From contig JAEXNS010000176.1 in the NCBI GenBank assembly GCA_023439605.1, forward strand, positions 1 to 9,721: 9,721 nucleotides of DNA, written 5' to 3'. Origin of the DNA: Bacillota bacterium. GTDB taxonomy: Bacteria > Bacillota > Clostridia > Oscillospirales > Ruminococcaceae. Numbering within the stretch: the stretch's first letter is position 1; the number at the start of each line of letters is the position of its first letter. Shown piece after piece: positions 1-6,428 of the stretch. The notes beneath the pieces are model-generated. The model was not told the origin of the DNA, did not search any database, and saw only the letters and a list, made by a program, of their open reading frames with translations. Position numbers and translations under genes: made by a program.

Positions 1-973
1 TTATTATACTGTTTGAACTGGTATTACTCCAGTACGGTTTGGGTAGAGTGCTCGGATTTACTATTGCTTCATCTAAGAAGTTTAGTATACTCCATGGGTT
101 ATATATATTCGTACTGCCAAACATATAACCGTTGTACCATTCTTTTATATCATTGAAGTGATTATATACATTATAGTAATTCATAATTGTTTCGACTTCT
201 GTTTCTGTAAACCCAAAATAGTTAGAATAATTGTGTGATGTTATAGTATTTATTTTAAAGTTGTTTAATCCAGTAAAAATGCTCTCTTTTGATATTCTTA
301 AGCATCCTGTAATTACCGCAAATTCTAGTGAATTATTGGTTTTAAGTGCACTTTCAAAAGCTGAACGAATTAAATCAACCATAGGTTTATAAAAACCCTC
401 AAAATAAGCATTTTCAAGTGGAACATCATATTCGTCTATTAAGATTATTACTTTTTTATTGTATGCTTTGTATAAACATTCTGAAAGGAATTTCAAAGAT
501 GTTTTATATATCATATCATTTTCTGTTTGATTTAGTATTTTCTCAAACTTCACTTTATCTTTCTCTAATAATTTATCTGAATGAATTAAATCTATATGCC
601 TTCCAAATTCATTTGATATTAATTCCTTAAATATATAAAAAGCCTCATCATAACTAGCTTGCTTCATACTCTTTAAAGATATATTTATAACTGGATACTG
701 ACCCATATATTCAGCATATTCATCTCCTGCTTTTCCTATATCTAAATCTTTAAATAAATAAGAATTATCTTCTTCTGTTTTTTCAAAGTAATACTGCAGC
801 ATACTTAAGTTCAAGGTTTTCCCAAATCTCCGAGGGCGTGTGTATAGATTAACATCACCTTTTTTATCTAATAAATCTTTTATAAATAAAGTTTTATCTA
901 TATAATAATATCCCTTAGTCAGTAACTTTTTAAAATCTTCTACACCTATAGGCAATGGTTTAAAATTATTCAT
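1..973 (-). CDS. AAA-ATPase-like protein with expected C-terminal PD-(D/E)XK domain (partial, N-terminal 324 residues)
   Basis: The frame opens at ATG 973-971 behind an AAGGGAG ribosome binding site (982-988) and stays open to the left edge, giving 324 residues and no stop. The start MNNFKPLPIGVEDF and the segment YYYIDKT (23-28) are typical of the AAA-ATPase-like family (PF09820). TRPRRFGKT (45-53) is the family's modified Walker A, VIILIDEYD (175-183) is Walker B, and ITGCLRISKES (221-231) follows as the sensor-like strand. WYNGY (279-283) and NPWS (292-295) mark the family's conserved later part. Known members are about 500-560 residues and end in a PD-(D/E)XK nuclease-like domain (PF08011), which would lie outside the window. 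The protein is presumably cytoplasmic. Its biological role is not established; copies are often numerous in anaerobes. It sits behind the terminator of the ABC operon and has its own promoter, so it is probably a separate unit. Confidence 0.9.
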   Translation of the reverse strand, partial: MNNFKPLPIGVEDFKKLLTKGYYYIDKTLFIKDLLDKKGDVNLYTRPRRFGKTLNLSMLQYYFEKTEEDNSYLFKDLDIGKAGDEYAEYMGQYPVINISLKSMKQASYDEAFYIFKELISNEFGRHIDLIHSDKLLEKDKVKFEKILNQTENDMIYKTSLKFLSECLYKAYNKKVIILIDEYDVPLENAYFEGFYKPMVDLIRSAFESALKTNNSLEFAVITGCLRISKESIFTGLNNFKINTITSHNYSNYFGFTETEVETIMNYYNVYNHFNDIKEWYNGYMFGSTNIYNPWSILNFLDEAIVNPSTLPKPYWSNTSSNSII

Positions 974-997
974 AATTTCAGCTCCCTTCATATATAA

Positions 998-1026
998 ATT
1001 ATATCATTTATACATGATAAAAACAA
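998..1026 (-). promoter_or_regulatory. Sigma-A-type promoter for the AAA-ATPase-like gene
   Basis: On the minus strand TTGTTT (1026-1021) is followed by a 17-base spacer and a perfect TATAAT (1003-998). The -10 lies 25 bases before the ATG at 973, leaving room for the ribosome binding site at 982-988. The -35 begins just past the foot of the upstream operon's terminator, so the gene can be read independently. The -35 matches consensus at only three positions. Confidence 0.6.
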
Positions 1027-1028
1027 GT

Positions 1029-1058
1029 AAAAATAGCACCTTAAAAGGTGCTATTTTT
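1029..1058 (-). terminator. Rho-independent terminator of the ABC transporter operon
   Basis: AAAAATAGCACC (1029-1040) pairs perfectly with GGTGCTATTTTT (1047-1058) around a six-base loop. Read on the minus strand, the hairpin begins 7 bases after the TAA of the ABC ATPase gene (1067-1065) and ends in a run of five T. Because the stem is symmetric with A and T tails it could work in both directions, but no plus-strand gene enters it from the left. Confidence 0.88.
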
Positions 1059-1064
1059 GTAAGT

Positions 1065-1736
1065 TTAAACTATATTTCCATCAGATATTTCTATAATTCT
1101 GTTGCACTGAGCGGCTACTTCCTTGTCATGTGTAACTATGATTATAGTTTTACCTTGTTTGTTTAATTCATGAAAAACATCCATTATTTCTTTTGCGGTT
1201 GAGGTATCTAAGGCACCTGAGGGTTCATCGGCGAGAATAACATCTGGTTCATTTACTATAGCTCTTGCAATAGCGACACGTTGTTTTTGACCACCAGAAA
1301 GGCAATTTACAGATTTATTTAACATGCTATCCATGCTAACTTTTTTTAGAGCTTCTGTTGATTTTTTTGTTTTTTCTTTAGAACTCATCTTTACTTCTTT
1401 TGAAAAATTTAAAGGAATCATAACATTTTCAAGGCATGTAAATTCTTCTATTAAGGCGAAATCCTGCATAACCATGCCTATTTTTTTATTTCTTATTTTT
1501 GCAAGTTCACGATCAGATTTGTTTTTTATTAAAGTATCATTAATGAAAAATTCACCATTTTCATAACTATCTATACAAGAAAGTATATGAAGTAAAGTTG
1601 ATTTTCCTGCACCTGATTTTCCTATTATGGCTATAAGTTCACCATCTTCTATTTTTAAGCTTACATCATGCAACGCTTCAAACTCATTGGTTTTACCTTT
1701 ATTATATATTTTTTTTATATTTTTTAGTTGTATCAT
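1065..1736 (-). CDS. ABC transporter ATP-binding protein, MacB/LolD type
   Basis: This 223-residue cytoplasmic ATPase should power the two FtsX-type permeases encoded just upstream. All ABC motifs are present: Walker A GKSGAGKST (39-47), Q-loop Q91, signature LSGGQ (146-150), Walker B VILADE (166-171), D-loop SGALD (173-177) and switch histidine H203. The start MIQLKNIKKIY and the insertion between strand and Walker A (KTNEFEALHDVSLKI) are typical of the MacB/LolD/FtsE branch, whose members act by mechanotransmission rather than classical import. The length is normal for a free-standing subunit. AGGAG (1750-1746) sits 9 bases before the ATG and directly abuts the stop codon of the preceding gene, so this is the third gene of the operon. 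The substrate cannot be read from the sequence. Lipoprotein trafficking, peptide or antibiotic resistance, and bacteriocin export are all known for this branch. Confidence 0.95.
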   Translation of the reverse strand: MIQLKNIKKIYNKGKTNEFEALHDVSLKIEDGELIAIIGKSGAGKSTLLHILSCIDSYENGEFFINDTLIKNKSDRELAKIRNKKIGMVMQDFALIEEFTCLENVMIPLNFSKEVKMSSKEKTKKSTEALKKVSMDSMLNKSVNCLSGGQKQRVAIARAIVNEPDVILADEPSGALDTSTAKEIMDVFHELNKQGKTIIIVTHDKEVAAQCNRIIEISDGNIV

Positions 1737-1750
1737 AAAAATGTTCTCCT

Positions 1751-2938
1751 TTAATTTTTCTTAAGAATAGTAACTGGAGTAGTTTTTCTTATAATAAGAA
1801 CAGGTAAAATCATAGATATAAGAAAATATACAATCAAAATAAGTGATGAAAAGAAAATAGTAGTGGGGTTTATGGTAAATATAAATTTTTCTGATAGGCC
1901 TGTACGTATTATAACTGCTATAGTAACTATAGTTCCAAGAGTTGCATAGGCAATAGTTATAAGAGATTGGCAGGCGTTTATAAGAACACAGTTTTTCCAG
2001 CGAGAACCACATATATAATATATAGTGTAGTTTCTTAGTTGTTTTTTTGTAGACAGGGCAGAAACACTTATAGAACTAATTATAGTAAGTGAAATGACAG
2101 ATATTATAATAGGGAGGAGGGTAAGCATTTCTCTAAATAAATCAGCTTTACTGTTCTCTTTTATAACTTCCATATTTTCTCCTAAAAGAAAACCTTGTTG
2201 GATACTTGAAAGTATTTTGTGATTTTCTTCTATTTCTTTTTCAGTTATATCATCACTGTATTTAATTAAAGCAGGATAAGAAACTTGATAACCTATATTT
2301 TTCATGTTTTTTGATACAATTAAAAGAGGGTTTTCTTCAAATTCTACATTATATGTTCCATAAAAACTATTATAATTTAATTTATCATTGAATTCATTTC
2401 CGAAAAAACCTGAAATACCAGCTATTTTTGCGTTGTTATTTAACATACCAACTATTTTAATAGGTATTTTATTGTTCCCAGATGTTAAATTTATTGTATC
2501 CCCTACTTTAATATTTTCATTATTGGGCGAAATTACCGCTTCACAAAACTCTGGAGTGTTGTTAATCCATCGACCTTCAGAAAGAGAGGGTATAAATTTA
2601 TTTACTATTTCATCATCATAGCTTATATAATTAAAAGGAAAGTCTTTAGAATATAAATCAGTTGAATAGCAACCTGCTATACTTTCAACTTTTTTTAATG
2701 AATTTTTAAAATATCCAGTTGATATTATTGGATAATTGTTATTTGTAGCAAAGCTAAACGAACTGAAAACCCCTTTTGATTCAAAATAGTCTTTAAAAGG
2801 TGTATAATATTTAAAACGTGAAAGTATCGAAGATGTCATGATTATAGATATTATCATTGCAAGAGTTATTTCTAGTATAATAAATGTATTTATAATTTTA
2901 TTCTTTTGGAAACTGTTATAACCTAGTTTAAAAAACAT
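1751..2938 (-). CDS. FtsX/MacB-type ABC transporter permease (second permease of the operon)
   Basis: The protein has 395 residues when started at ATG 2938. Longer versions from TTG 2953 or ATG 2944 overlap or crowd the GGAGG at 2951-2947, which sits eight bases before ATG 2938, so I chose that start. The topology is one N-terminal membrane helix (about 17-38), a large extracytoplasmic MacB_PCD-like domain (about 40-265), and three C-terminal helices (about 272-298, 322-346, 362-386), the standard layout of a half-size FtsX permease. The segment YTIYYICGSRWKNC between helices 2 and 3 is the characteristic FtsX cytoplasmic loop (normally the 'lralGas' region), and the end PVTILKKN matches the usual P-x-x-x-L finish. 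It overlaps the preceding permease by 11 bases, implying translational coupling. It probably pairs with that permease as a heterodimer on an ATPase dimer. The substrate is unknown. Confidence 0.9.
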   Translation of the reverse strand: MFFKLGYNSFQKNKIINTFIILEITLAMIISIIMTSSILSRFKYYTPFKDYFESKGVFSSFSFATNNNYPIISTGYFKNSLKKVESIAGCYSTDLYSKDFPFNYISYDDEIVNKFIPSLSEGRWINNTPEFCEAVISPNNENIKVGDTINLTSGNNKIPIKIVGMLNNNAKIAGISGFFGNEFNDKLNYNSFYGTYNVEFEENPLLIVSKNMKNIGYQVSYPALIKYSDDITEKEIEENHKILSSIQQGFLLGENMEVIKENSKADLFREMLTLLPIIISVISLTIISSISVSALSTKKQLRNYTIYYICGSRWKNCVLINACQSLITIAYATLGTIVTIAVIIRTGLSEKFIFTINPTTIFFSSLILIVYFLISMILPVLIIRKTTPVTILKKN

Positions 2939-4064
2939 CTCCATCACCTCCAATAAGTATGTTGTTTATTTCTGATTTAATGGTTTTGTTTATAGATATT
3001 GATAAAATAATTATGGAAACTATAATATAAATTAAAAAAAGAGCTAAGTATATATTTAGGCTATATGCTTCTTTCATAAAAATGAAAGTTTTAGATAAAA
3101 ATTTTGACATTATATTATGAAACAAGAAAACAGAACCTAAATATATAGGTGTTGTTATAAGTAAACACTCTGCTAAGCACATAAATTCAGCTTTTTTAAC
3201 GGTACAACCACACATACGAAGTATGGATAAAGCTTTTCTTCTTTTTGAGATGATATACTTGTATAGTATTGAAAAATTTATTGCAGATACTAAAGAAATA
3301 AGTATGGATATGAGCAAAATGTTATTGTAAAAGTTTTTTTCATTATCTTCGGGGAAAACTATATCTTCATAATTTATTAAATTTCCGCCTTTTTCTTTTA
3401 AATCATTAAAAATAGTTCGATTTAAATTTTTTTTAAAAGTAAATCCAAGTTCTTCTATTTTTACGTTATCATCAATCGAATTAATTGGGATTATAGGGGT
3501 CGTATGGAAATTATAATGCCCAATTATTTTGTATTTTTTTTCGTTTATAGTTATTTCTTTAAAATCGTAAGTAGTTTTTCTATCAAGACGCAAACACATT
3601 AAAGCAACTAAATCTCCATTTTCCTCATTTTCATTTGTAAAGAAATCCCCACTTTTAAGTTGTCCATTTTTAATTAAATTTTCTTCAAAAATTTCGCTTT
3701 TTTGAATTTTATTGTCTTTTACGGTAAATCTAAACTCAAAATAAGAGTCGAAATCTACTTCCTTTGACTCTAAATATGCAGTACAGTAGATAACTTCGAT
3801 GTTTTCCTTTGTATCATCATTTAAAGAATATAGGTAATCTAAAAGAGTACATTTTGTTAAAGTATTGGTTTCATCTTGATTTATCAAAGTCCAAATTGAA
3901 GTTAAATCTACTTCGATTTCAGATTTTTCTTGCACATAGTTTTTATAAAGTCCATATGAAAAGTTTATAATAAAAGTAGAAACTAAAACACATAGGAACG
4001 TTATAAAAAATATGAGCTTATCGTTTTTAATAAAAGAATATATATTTTTAAAAATATATGACAT
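2928..4064 (-). CDS. FtsX-type ABC transporter permease (first gene of the operon)
   Basis: The product has 378 residues and one N-terminal membrane helix (about 17-38), an extracytoplasmic domain (about 40-245), and three C-terminal helices (about 246-268, 295-317, 336-358). The loop SKRRKALSILRMCGCTVKKAEF (starting at residue 273) is the recognisable FtsX core: a basic stretch, then the 'R-x-x-G' turn before the next helix. The extracytoplasmic part is poorly conserved; YKIIGHYN (178-185) resembles the strand near the end of MacB_PCD domains. GGAGA (4075-4071) precedes the ATG by six bases. The gene leads the operon and should form the membrane channel with the second permease and the MacB/LolD-type ATPase. 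The short tail GGDGDVF lacks the usual family ending and is dictated by the embedded ribosome binding site of the next gene. The substrate is unknown. Confidence 0.88.
   Translation of the reverse strand: MSYIFKNIYSFIKNDKLIFFITFLCVLVSTFIINFSYGLYKNYVQEKSEIEVDLTSIWTLINQDETNTLTKCTLLDYLYSLNDDTKENIEVIYCTAYLESKEVDFDSYFEFRFTVKDNKIQKSEIFEENLIKNGQLKSGDFFTNENEENGDLVALMCLRLDRKTTYDFKEITINEKKYKIIGHYNFHTTPIIPINSIDDNVKIEELGFTFKKNLNRTIFNDLKEKGGNLINYEDIVFPEDNEKNFYNNILLISILISLVSAINFSILYKYIISKRRKALSILRMCGCTVKKAEFMCLAECLLITTPIYLGSVFLFHNIMSKFLSKTFIFMKEAYSLNIYLALFLIYIIVSIIILSISINKTIKSEINNILIGGDGDVF
2947..2951 (-). promoter_or_regulatory. Shine-Dalgarno site inside the upstream gene that fixes the permease start
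   Basis: GGAGGTGAT (2951-2943) is a near-ideal complement to the 3' end of 16S rRNA. It lies wholly inside the last codons of the upstream permease, where it encodes GGD of its terminal GGDGDVF. Eight bases separate GGAGG from ATG 2938. This rules out the longer TTG start, which would lie on top of the site, and points to coupled translation of the two permeases. Confidence 0.8.
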
Positions 4065-4142
4065 AAGAATTCTCCATTCAAATTTATATATAAAACAACA
4101 AATTTCCTAACAAAATCATAGAAAAAATATGAATTATTTCTA

Positions 4143-4154
4143 TATTGTACAATA
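4143..4154. promoter_or_regulatory. 12-bp perfect palindrome on the -10 of the minus-strand promoter (candidate operator)
   Basis: TATTGTACAATA is a perfect 12-base palindrome that covers the -10 hexamer of the FtsX/ATPase promoter. A dimeric repressor bound here would block the polymerase. The AT-rich background weakens the case, but the central GTAC is not expected by base composition alone. Confidence 0.4.
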
Positions 4155-4172
4155 AATATTATATAAAGTCAA
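4144..4172 (-). promoter_or_regulatory. Sigma-A-type promoter for the FtsX/ATPase operon
   Basis: On the minus strand TTGACT (4172-4167) and TACAAT (4149-4144) are separated by exactly 17 bases, with five of six matches in each hexamer. Transcription would start near 4137 and leave a leader of about 70 bases before ATG 4064. Confidence 0.7.
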
Positions 4173-4314
4173 ATGAAAAATTGATGACAAATTTAATCAT
4201 AAATAATTATTATTTTATGTATGTTTTGGTATAAATGCAAGTTAAATATATACAATAAAAAAGAAAAAGATTACAAAACAATTAAAAAAGGTTAAGAAAT
4301 TGTTTTTTTTATAA

Positions 4315-4334
4315 CAATACTAAAAAAAGTATTG
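4315..4334. repeat. Perfect 7-bp inverted repeat overlapping the plus-strand -35
   Basis: CAATACT (4315-4321) and AGTATTG (4328-4334) are perfect inverted copies separated by six A. The right arm shares its last three bases with the TTGACA -35 box. It could be a protein-binding site or a small cruciform-prone sequence; it lies upstream of the transcription start, so it is not an RNA hairpin of this operon. Confidence 0.45.
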
Positions 4335-4360
4335 ACAATTAATTTGATATGGTGTACTAT
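4332..4360 (+). promoter_or_regulatory. Sigma-A-type promoter for the sugar-permease/adaptor operon
   Basis: A perfect TTGACA (4332-4337) is followed after 17 bases by TACTAT (4355-4360), four of six matches to TATAAT. Transcription would start near 4367, about 55 bases before ATG 4422, whose ribosome binding site AGGGAGG is at 4406-4412. An overlapping TATAAA (4358-4363) exists but would need a 20-base spacer. Confidence 0.75.
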
Positions 4361-4376
4361 AAAATACGGAACACCA
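4350..4376. promoter_or_regulatory. Candidate operator, GTGTA/AACAC half-sites with 13-bp spacing (YtrA-like)
   Basis: TGGTGT (4350-4355) and ACACCA (4371-4376) form a 6-base inverted repeat that straddles the -10 and the start point. Written as GGTGTA (4351-4356), 13 bases, AACACC (4370-4375), it has the same layout as the AGTGTA-N13-TACACT operator reported for Bacillus YtrA, a GntR-family repressor of ABC transporter operons. One inner position departs from symmetry. The position suits repression by blocking open-complex formation. The link to a YtrA-type protein is inference. Confidence 0.5.
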
Positions 4377-4421
4377 ATTAAATACTTTGGTTAAAAAGTT
4401 TTTTTAGGGAGGAACAAACAA

Positions 4422-5336
4422 ATGAACGAAGACATAGAACAAAATGTAGAAGAAAAAGTTATAGAAATAAAAGATGAACTTTTTAAGAAAAACAGTAAAA
4501 AAAGCATGATTTTTTTAATTCCAAGTCTTATAGGCGTTTTGATTTTTTTTATTTTACCTTTTTTTATAGTTATATATTATTCTTTTATAGACAATCCTAT
4601 AAATAAGGAATTTGTATTTCTAGATAACTTTATTAGTGTTTTTAAAAACGCATCATTTCAAAAAGCAGCATCAAATACAGCAATATTTTCTTTAATTTCT
4701 GTTCCATTGGTCACAGTTTTTTCACTGATATTGGCAATGATTTTAAATTATAAAATTCCTTTTAAAACTCAGTTTAGAACCATATTTTTATGTCCTATTA
4801 TGGTTCCTATAGCAGCTGTAGTTTTGATATGGCAGGAATTATTTCATTATCATGGTTCGTTAAATTCATTTACAGCTAGTTTTGGAATAGCACCTATTGA
4901 TTGGCTAAAATCAGAAGGAAGTTTAGTTGTAATAGTAATTATGTTTATGTGGAAAAATCTTGGGTACAATATGATTTTGTTTTTAGCAGCTATTAACAAT
5001 ATACCTAGAGAAATTATAGAAGTTGCAGACATAGAAGGTGCATCTCCTTTCTATATATTTATACACTTAAAACTGAGATATCTTTCTCCAACTATTTTAT
5101 TTGTAACAACACTATCACTTATAAACTCTTTTAAAATTTTTAGAGAAGTATATTTGTTAACTGGAGAATATCCATTTGACTCACTTTATATGTTGCAGCA
5201 CTTTATGAACAATACTTTTGGAACTCTTGATTATCAAAAATTATCGTCTGCCGCTATAATAATGGCTATTGTTGTGGTTGCTGTAATAGCTGCATTATTT
5301 ATATTTGAAAATAAATATGGAGAGGATGTAGAATAG
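4422..5336 (+). CDS. Carbohydrate ABC transporter permease, MalF/UgpA type
   Basis: The 304-residue membrane protein is the first of a permease pair from the carbohydrate-uptake type 1 (CUT1) importer family (PF00528). After a charged cytoplasmic tail (1-28) the six helices fall at about 30-55, 85-108, 120-140, 168-192, 224-246 and 275-297. The EAA loop that docks the ATPase is at about 200-223: it keeps the E-x-A start, the invariant glycine (G206, in EGAS) and the closing L-x-P, but the usual proline of 'I-x-L-P' is replaced (LKLRYLSP). IFLIPSLIGVLIFFILP near the N-terminus is typical of MalF-like subunits. Length is normal for UgpA relatives. No solute-binding protein or MsiK-type ATPase lies before it; CUT1 importers often borrow a shared ATPase encoded elsewhere. 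AGGGAGG (4406-4412) sets the start. The stop TAG is immediately followed by the next start. The substrate cannot be predicted. Confidence 0.92.
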   Translation: MNEDIEQNVEEKVIEIKDELFKKNSKKSMIFLIPSLIGVLIFFILPFFIVIYYSFIDNPINKEFVFLDNFISVFKNASFQKAASNTAIFSLISVPLVTVFSLILAMILNYKIPFKTQFRTIFLCPIMVPIAAVVLIWQELFHYHGSLNSFTASFGIAPIDWLKSEGSLVVIVIMFMWKNLGYNMILFLAAINNIPREIIEVADIEGASPFYIFIHLKLRYLSPTILFVTTLSLINSFKIFREVYLLTGEYPFDSLYMLQHFMNNTFGTLDYQKLSSAAIIMAIVVVAVIAALFIFENKYGEDVE

Positions 5337-5339
5337 TTG
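5319..5339 (+). promoter_or_regulatory. Ribosome binding site and TTG start of the MalG-type permease
   Basis: GGAGAGG (5319-5325) lies 11 bases before TTG 5337-5339, which directly follows the TAG of the first permease. The next in-frame ATG codes for residue 39, which would remove the first membrane helix, so TTG is the only sensible start. Abutting stop and start codons imply coupled translation of the two subunits. Confidence 0.75.
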
Positions 5340-6239
5340 AAAAAAGGTAAATTAAAGTCACGTATAATTGTCACGTTATTAACAATCTATGCTATAATAT
5401 CCGCAATTGTCTTTCTTTTTCCAACAGTACTTACTCTTTCAAATTCATTTATGAGTACAACTGAAATAAATGCAAATTACGGAACAATGATAGATAGTTT
5501 GTCAGGAAAATCAAAATCTACATCAATATACGTTTCAGAAAAAGTAAATTTAAAACTGATACCAGATAAAGTATCTTTTAGTCAATATGCAACAGTATTA
5601 TTGAAAACCTCAGATTATCTTATTAAATTTTGGAATTCGATTATACTTGTTTTACCTATAGTAATATTTCAAATTTTTATAGCTTGTTTTGCAGCGTACT
5701 GTTTTTCACGGTATAAAACAAAATTTAAAGAAGTAATCTTTTTTATTTATGTTGTAATTATGCTTATGCCTTACCAAGTTATTTTAGTTCCGAATTATTT
5801 GGTAATAGATAAGTTAGGACTTCTAAATACTAGATTAGCTATAATTTTACCAGGTATATTTGCCCCTTTTAGTGTTTTCTTACTAACTAAAATAATGAGA
5901 AGAATACCTATTTCATATGTAGAAGCAGCAAAATTAGATGGTGCAAATGAATTTCAAATATTTAGACATATTTTTATGCCATTAGCTAGGAGTTCTATAT
6001 TTTCCATCGCTTTGTTGGTTTTTATTGATTACTGGAACATGGTTGAGCAACCTTTGATTTTATTATCGGATACATATAAACATCCTTTATCCGTTTTTTT
6101 ATCTAAAATAAATACTGGCGATATAGGAATGGCGTTTGCAGTAGCTGTTATATATATGATTCCTACTTTACTTATGTTTTTGTATGGTGAGGAATATTTA
6201 GTAGAAGGAATTACTTATTCAGGTGGAATAAAAGGATAA
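5337..6239 (+). CDS. Carbohydrate ABC transporter permease, MalG/UgpE type
   Basis: This 300-residue partner of the MalF-type subunit completes the importer's membrane pore. It starts at TTG behind a short basic tail, with helices at about 10-33, 100-123, 133-152, 166-186, 219-234 and 266-284. The EAA loop (196-219) is well kept, with EAAKLDGANEFQIF followed by MPLA, so ATPase docking should work. The C-terminus YLVEGITYSGGIKG matches the strongly conserved end of MalG relatives (usually Y-x-x-x-G-x-x-x-G-x-x-K-G). The extracytoplasmic stretch after helix 1 (about 40-98) is somewhat longer than in many MalG proteins. Both permeases are presumably transcribed together from the promoter at 4332-4360. 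A gap of 189 bases follows, unlike the 0-15-base gaps between the other genes of this strand, and it holds a structured element. Confidence 0.92.
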   Translation: MKKGKLKSRIIVTLLTIYAIISAIVFLFPTVLTLSNSFMSTTEINANYGTMIDSLSGKSKSTSIYVSEKVNLKLIPDKVSFSQYATVLLKTSDYLIKFWNSIILVLPIVIFQIFIACFAAYCFSRYKTKFKEVIFFIYVVIMLMPYQVILVPNYLVIDKLGLLNTRLAIILPGIFAPFSVFLLTKIMRRIPISYVEAAKLDGANEFQIFRHIFMPLARSSIFSIALLVFIDYWNMVEQPLILLSDTYKHPLSVFLSKINTGDIGMAFAVAVIYMIPTLLMFLYGEEYLVEGITYSGGIKG

Positions 6240-6246
6240 AAATAAA

Positions 6247-6382
6247 GTTACTATTCATCCTCTAAAGGTAAAGTTTACGGTTTTGCAAGGGTTCCGACTC
6301 TGCGGAGTCGACAGGGCTTTCCGAGGTTGCCCTGGATCTTCTGTAAAATATCTTTGCCCTATACATAGGGCTAAATAGTAAC
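6247..6382. repeat. 136-bp inverted-repeat-bounded, highly structured element (MITE-like repeat or structured RNA)
   Basis: The ends GTTACTATT (6247-6255) and AATAGTAAC (6374-6382) are perfect 9-base inverted repeats; extended to 14 bases they match at 12. Inside are three more hairpins: CGACTC/GAGTCG (6295-6300, 6305-6310; loop TGCG), CAGGGC/GCCCTG (6312-6317, 6329-6334), and GCCCTA/TAGGGC (6356-6361, 6366-6371). A further helix can form between AAAGTTTAC (6270-6278) and GTAAA plus CTTT (6343-6347, 6352-6355), giving a closed multibranch fold. By my count 60 of 136 bases are G or C, and the core 6281-6340 has 34 of 60, far above the flanking DNA. There is no coding frame with a start signal and no T-run to make a terminator. 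It may be a short non-autonomous mobile repeat or a cis-acting RNA in the operon leader of the adaptor gene. I do not recognise a known riboswitch class. Confidence 0.6.
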
Positions 6383-6428
6383 AAAATAAATAATATATTT
6401 TATAAAACAATAAAAGGAGTTTTTAAAT

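Larger units (their letters stand above)
4065..4421. other. Divergent intergenic control region (357 bp)
   Basis: This very AT-rich stretch separates the minus-strand FtsX/ATPase operon from the plus-strand permease/adaptor operon. It holds one good promoter in each direction, a palindrome on the minus-strand -10, and two inverted repeats around the plus-strand promoter. I see no open reading frame with a ribosome binding site in it. The middle part, roughly 4175-4310, shows only A/T tracts and no convincing structure. No regulator gene lies beside it in the window, so any repressor must be encoded elsewhere. Confidence 0.8.

Noticed and set aside
418..630. Plus-strand open frame of 70 codons
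   Set aside because: It lies antisense within the AAA-ATPase-like gene, whose motifs are clear, and has no ribosome binding site. The same reasoning excludes the frames at 1324-1566, 1761-2012, 2388-2621, 4850-5032, 7582-7764 and 7646-7849.
2939..2953. Longer start for the second FtsX permease at TTG 2953 or ATG 2944
   Set aside because: Both overlap or sit within two bases of the GGAGG site; only ATG 2938 has workable spacing.
4482..4505. Shared FKKNSKK near the N-termini of the MalF-type permease and the MacB-like protein (8376-8396), as a sign of duplication
   Set aside because: Lysine-rich cytoplasmic tails before a first membrane helix recur by chance in AT-rich genomes, and the similarity ends within a few residues.
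6286..6334. Possible guanidine-I (ykkC-type) riboswitch, because AAGGGTTCCG resembles part of that motif
   Set aside because: The other required conserved stretches of the ykkC class (the GTCCGAGAG segment and the ACGG/GGGAGA part) are absent, and the downstream gene context gives only a loose fit.
6356..6371. GCCCTA/TAGGGC hairpin as a terminator after the MalG-type permease
   Set aside because: It is followed by TAAATAGTAAC, with no run of T, on either strand. It is better seen as one arm of the larger structured element.
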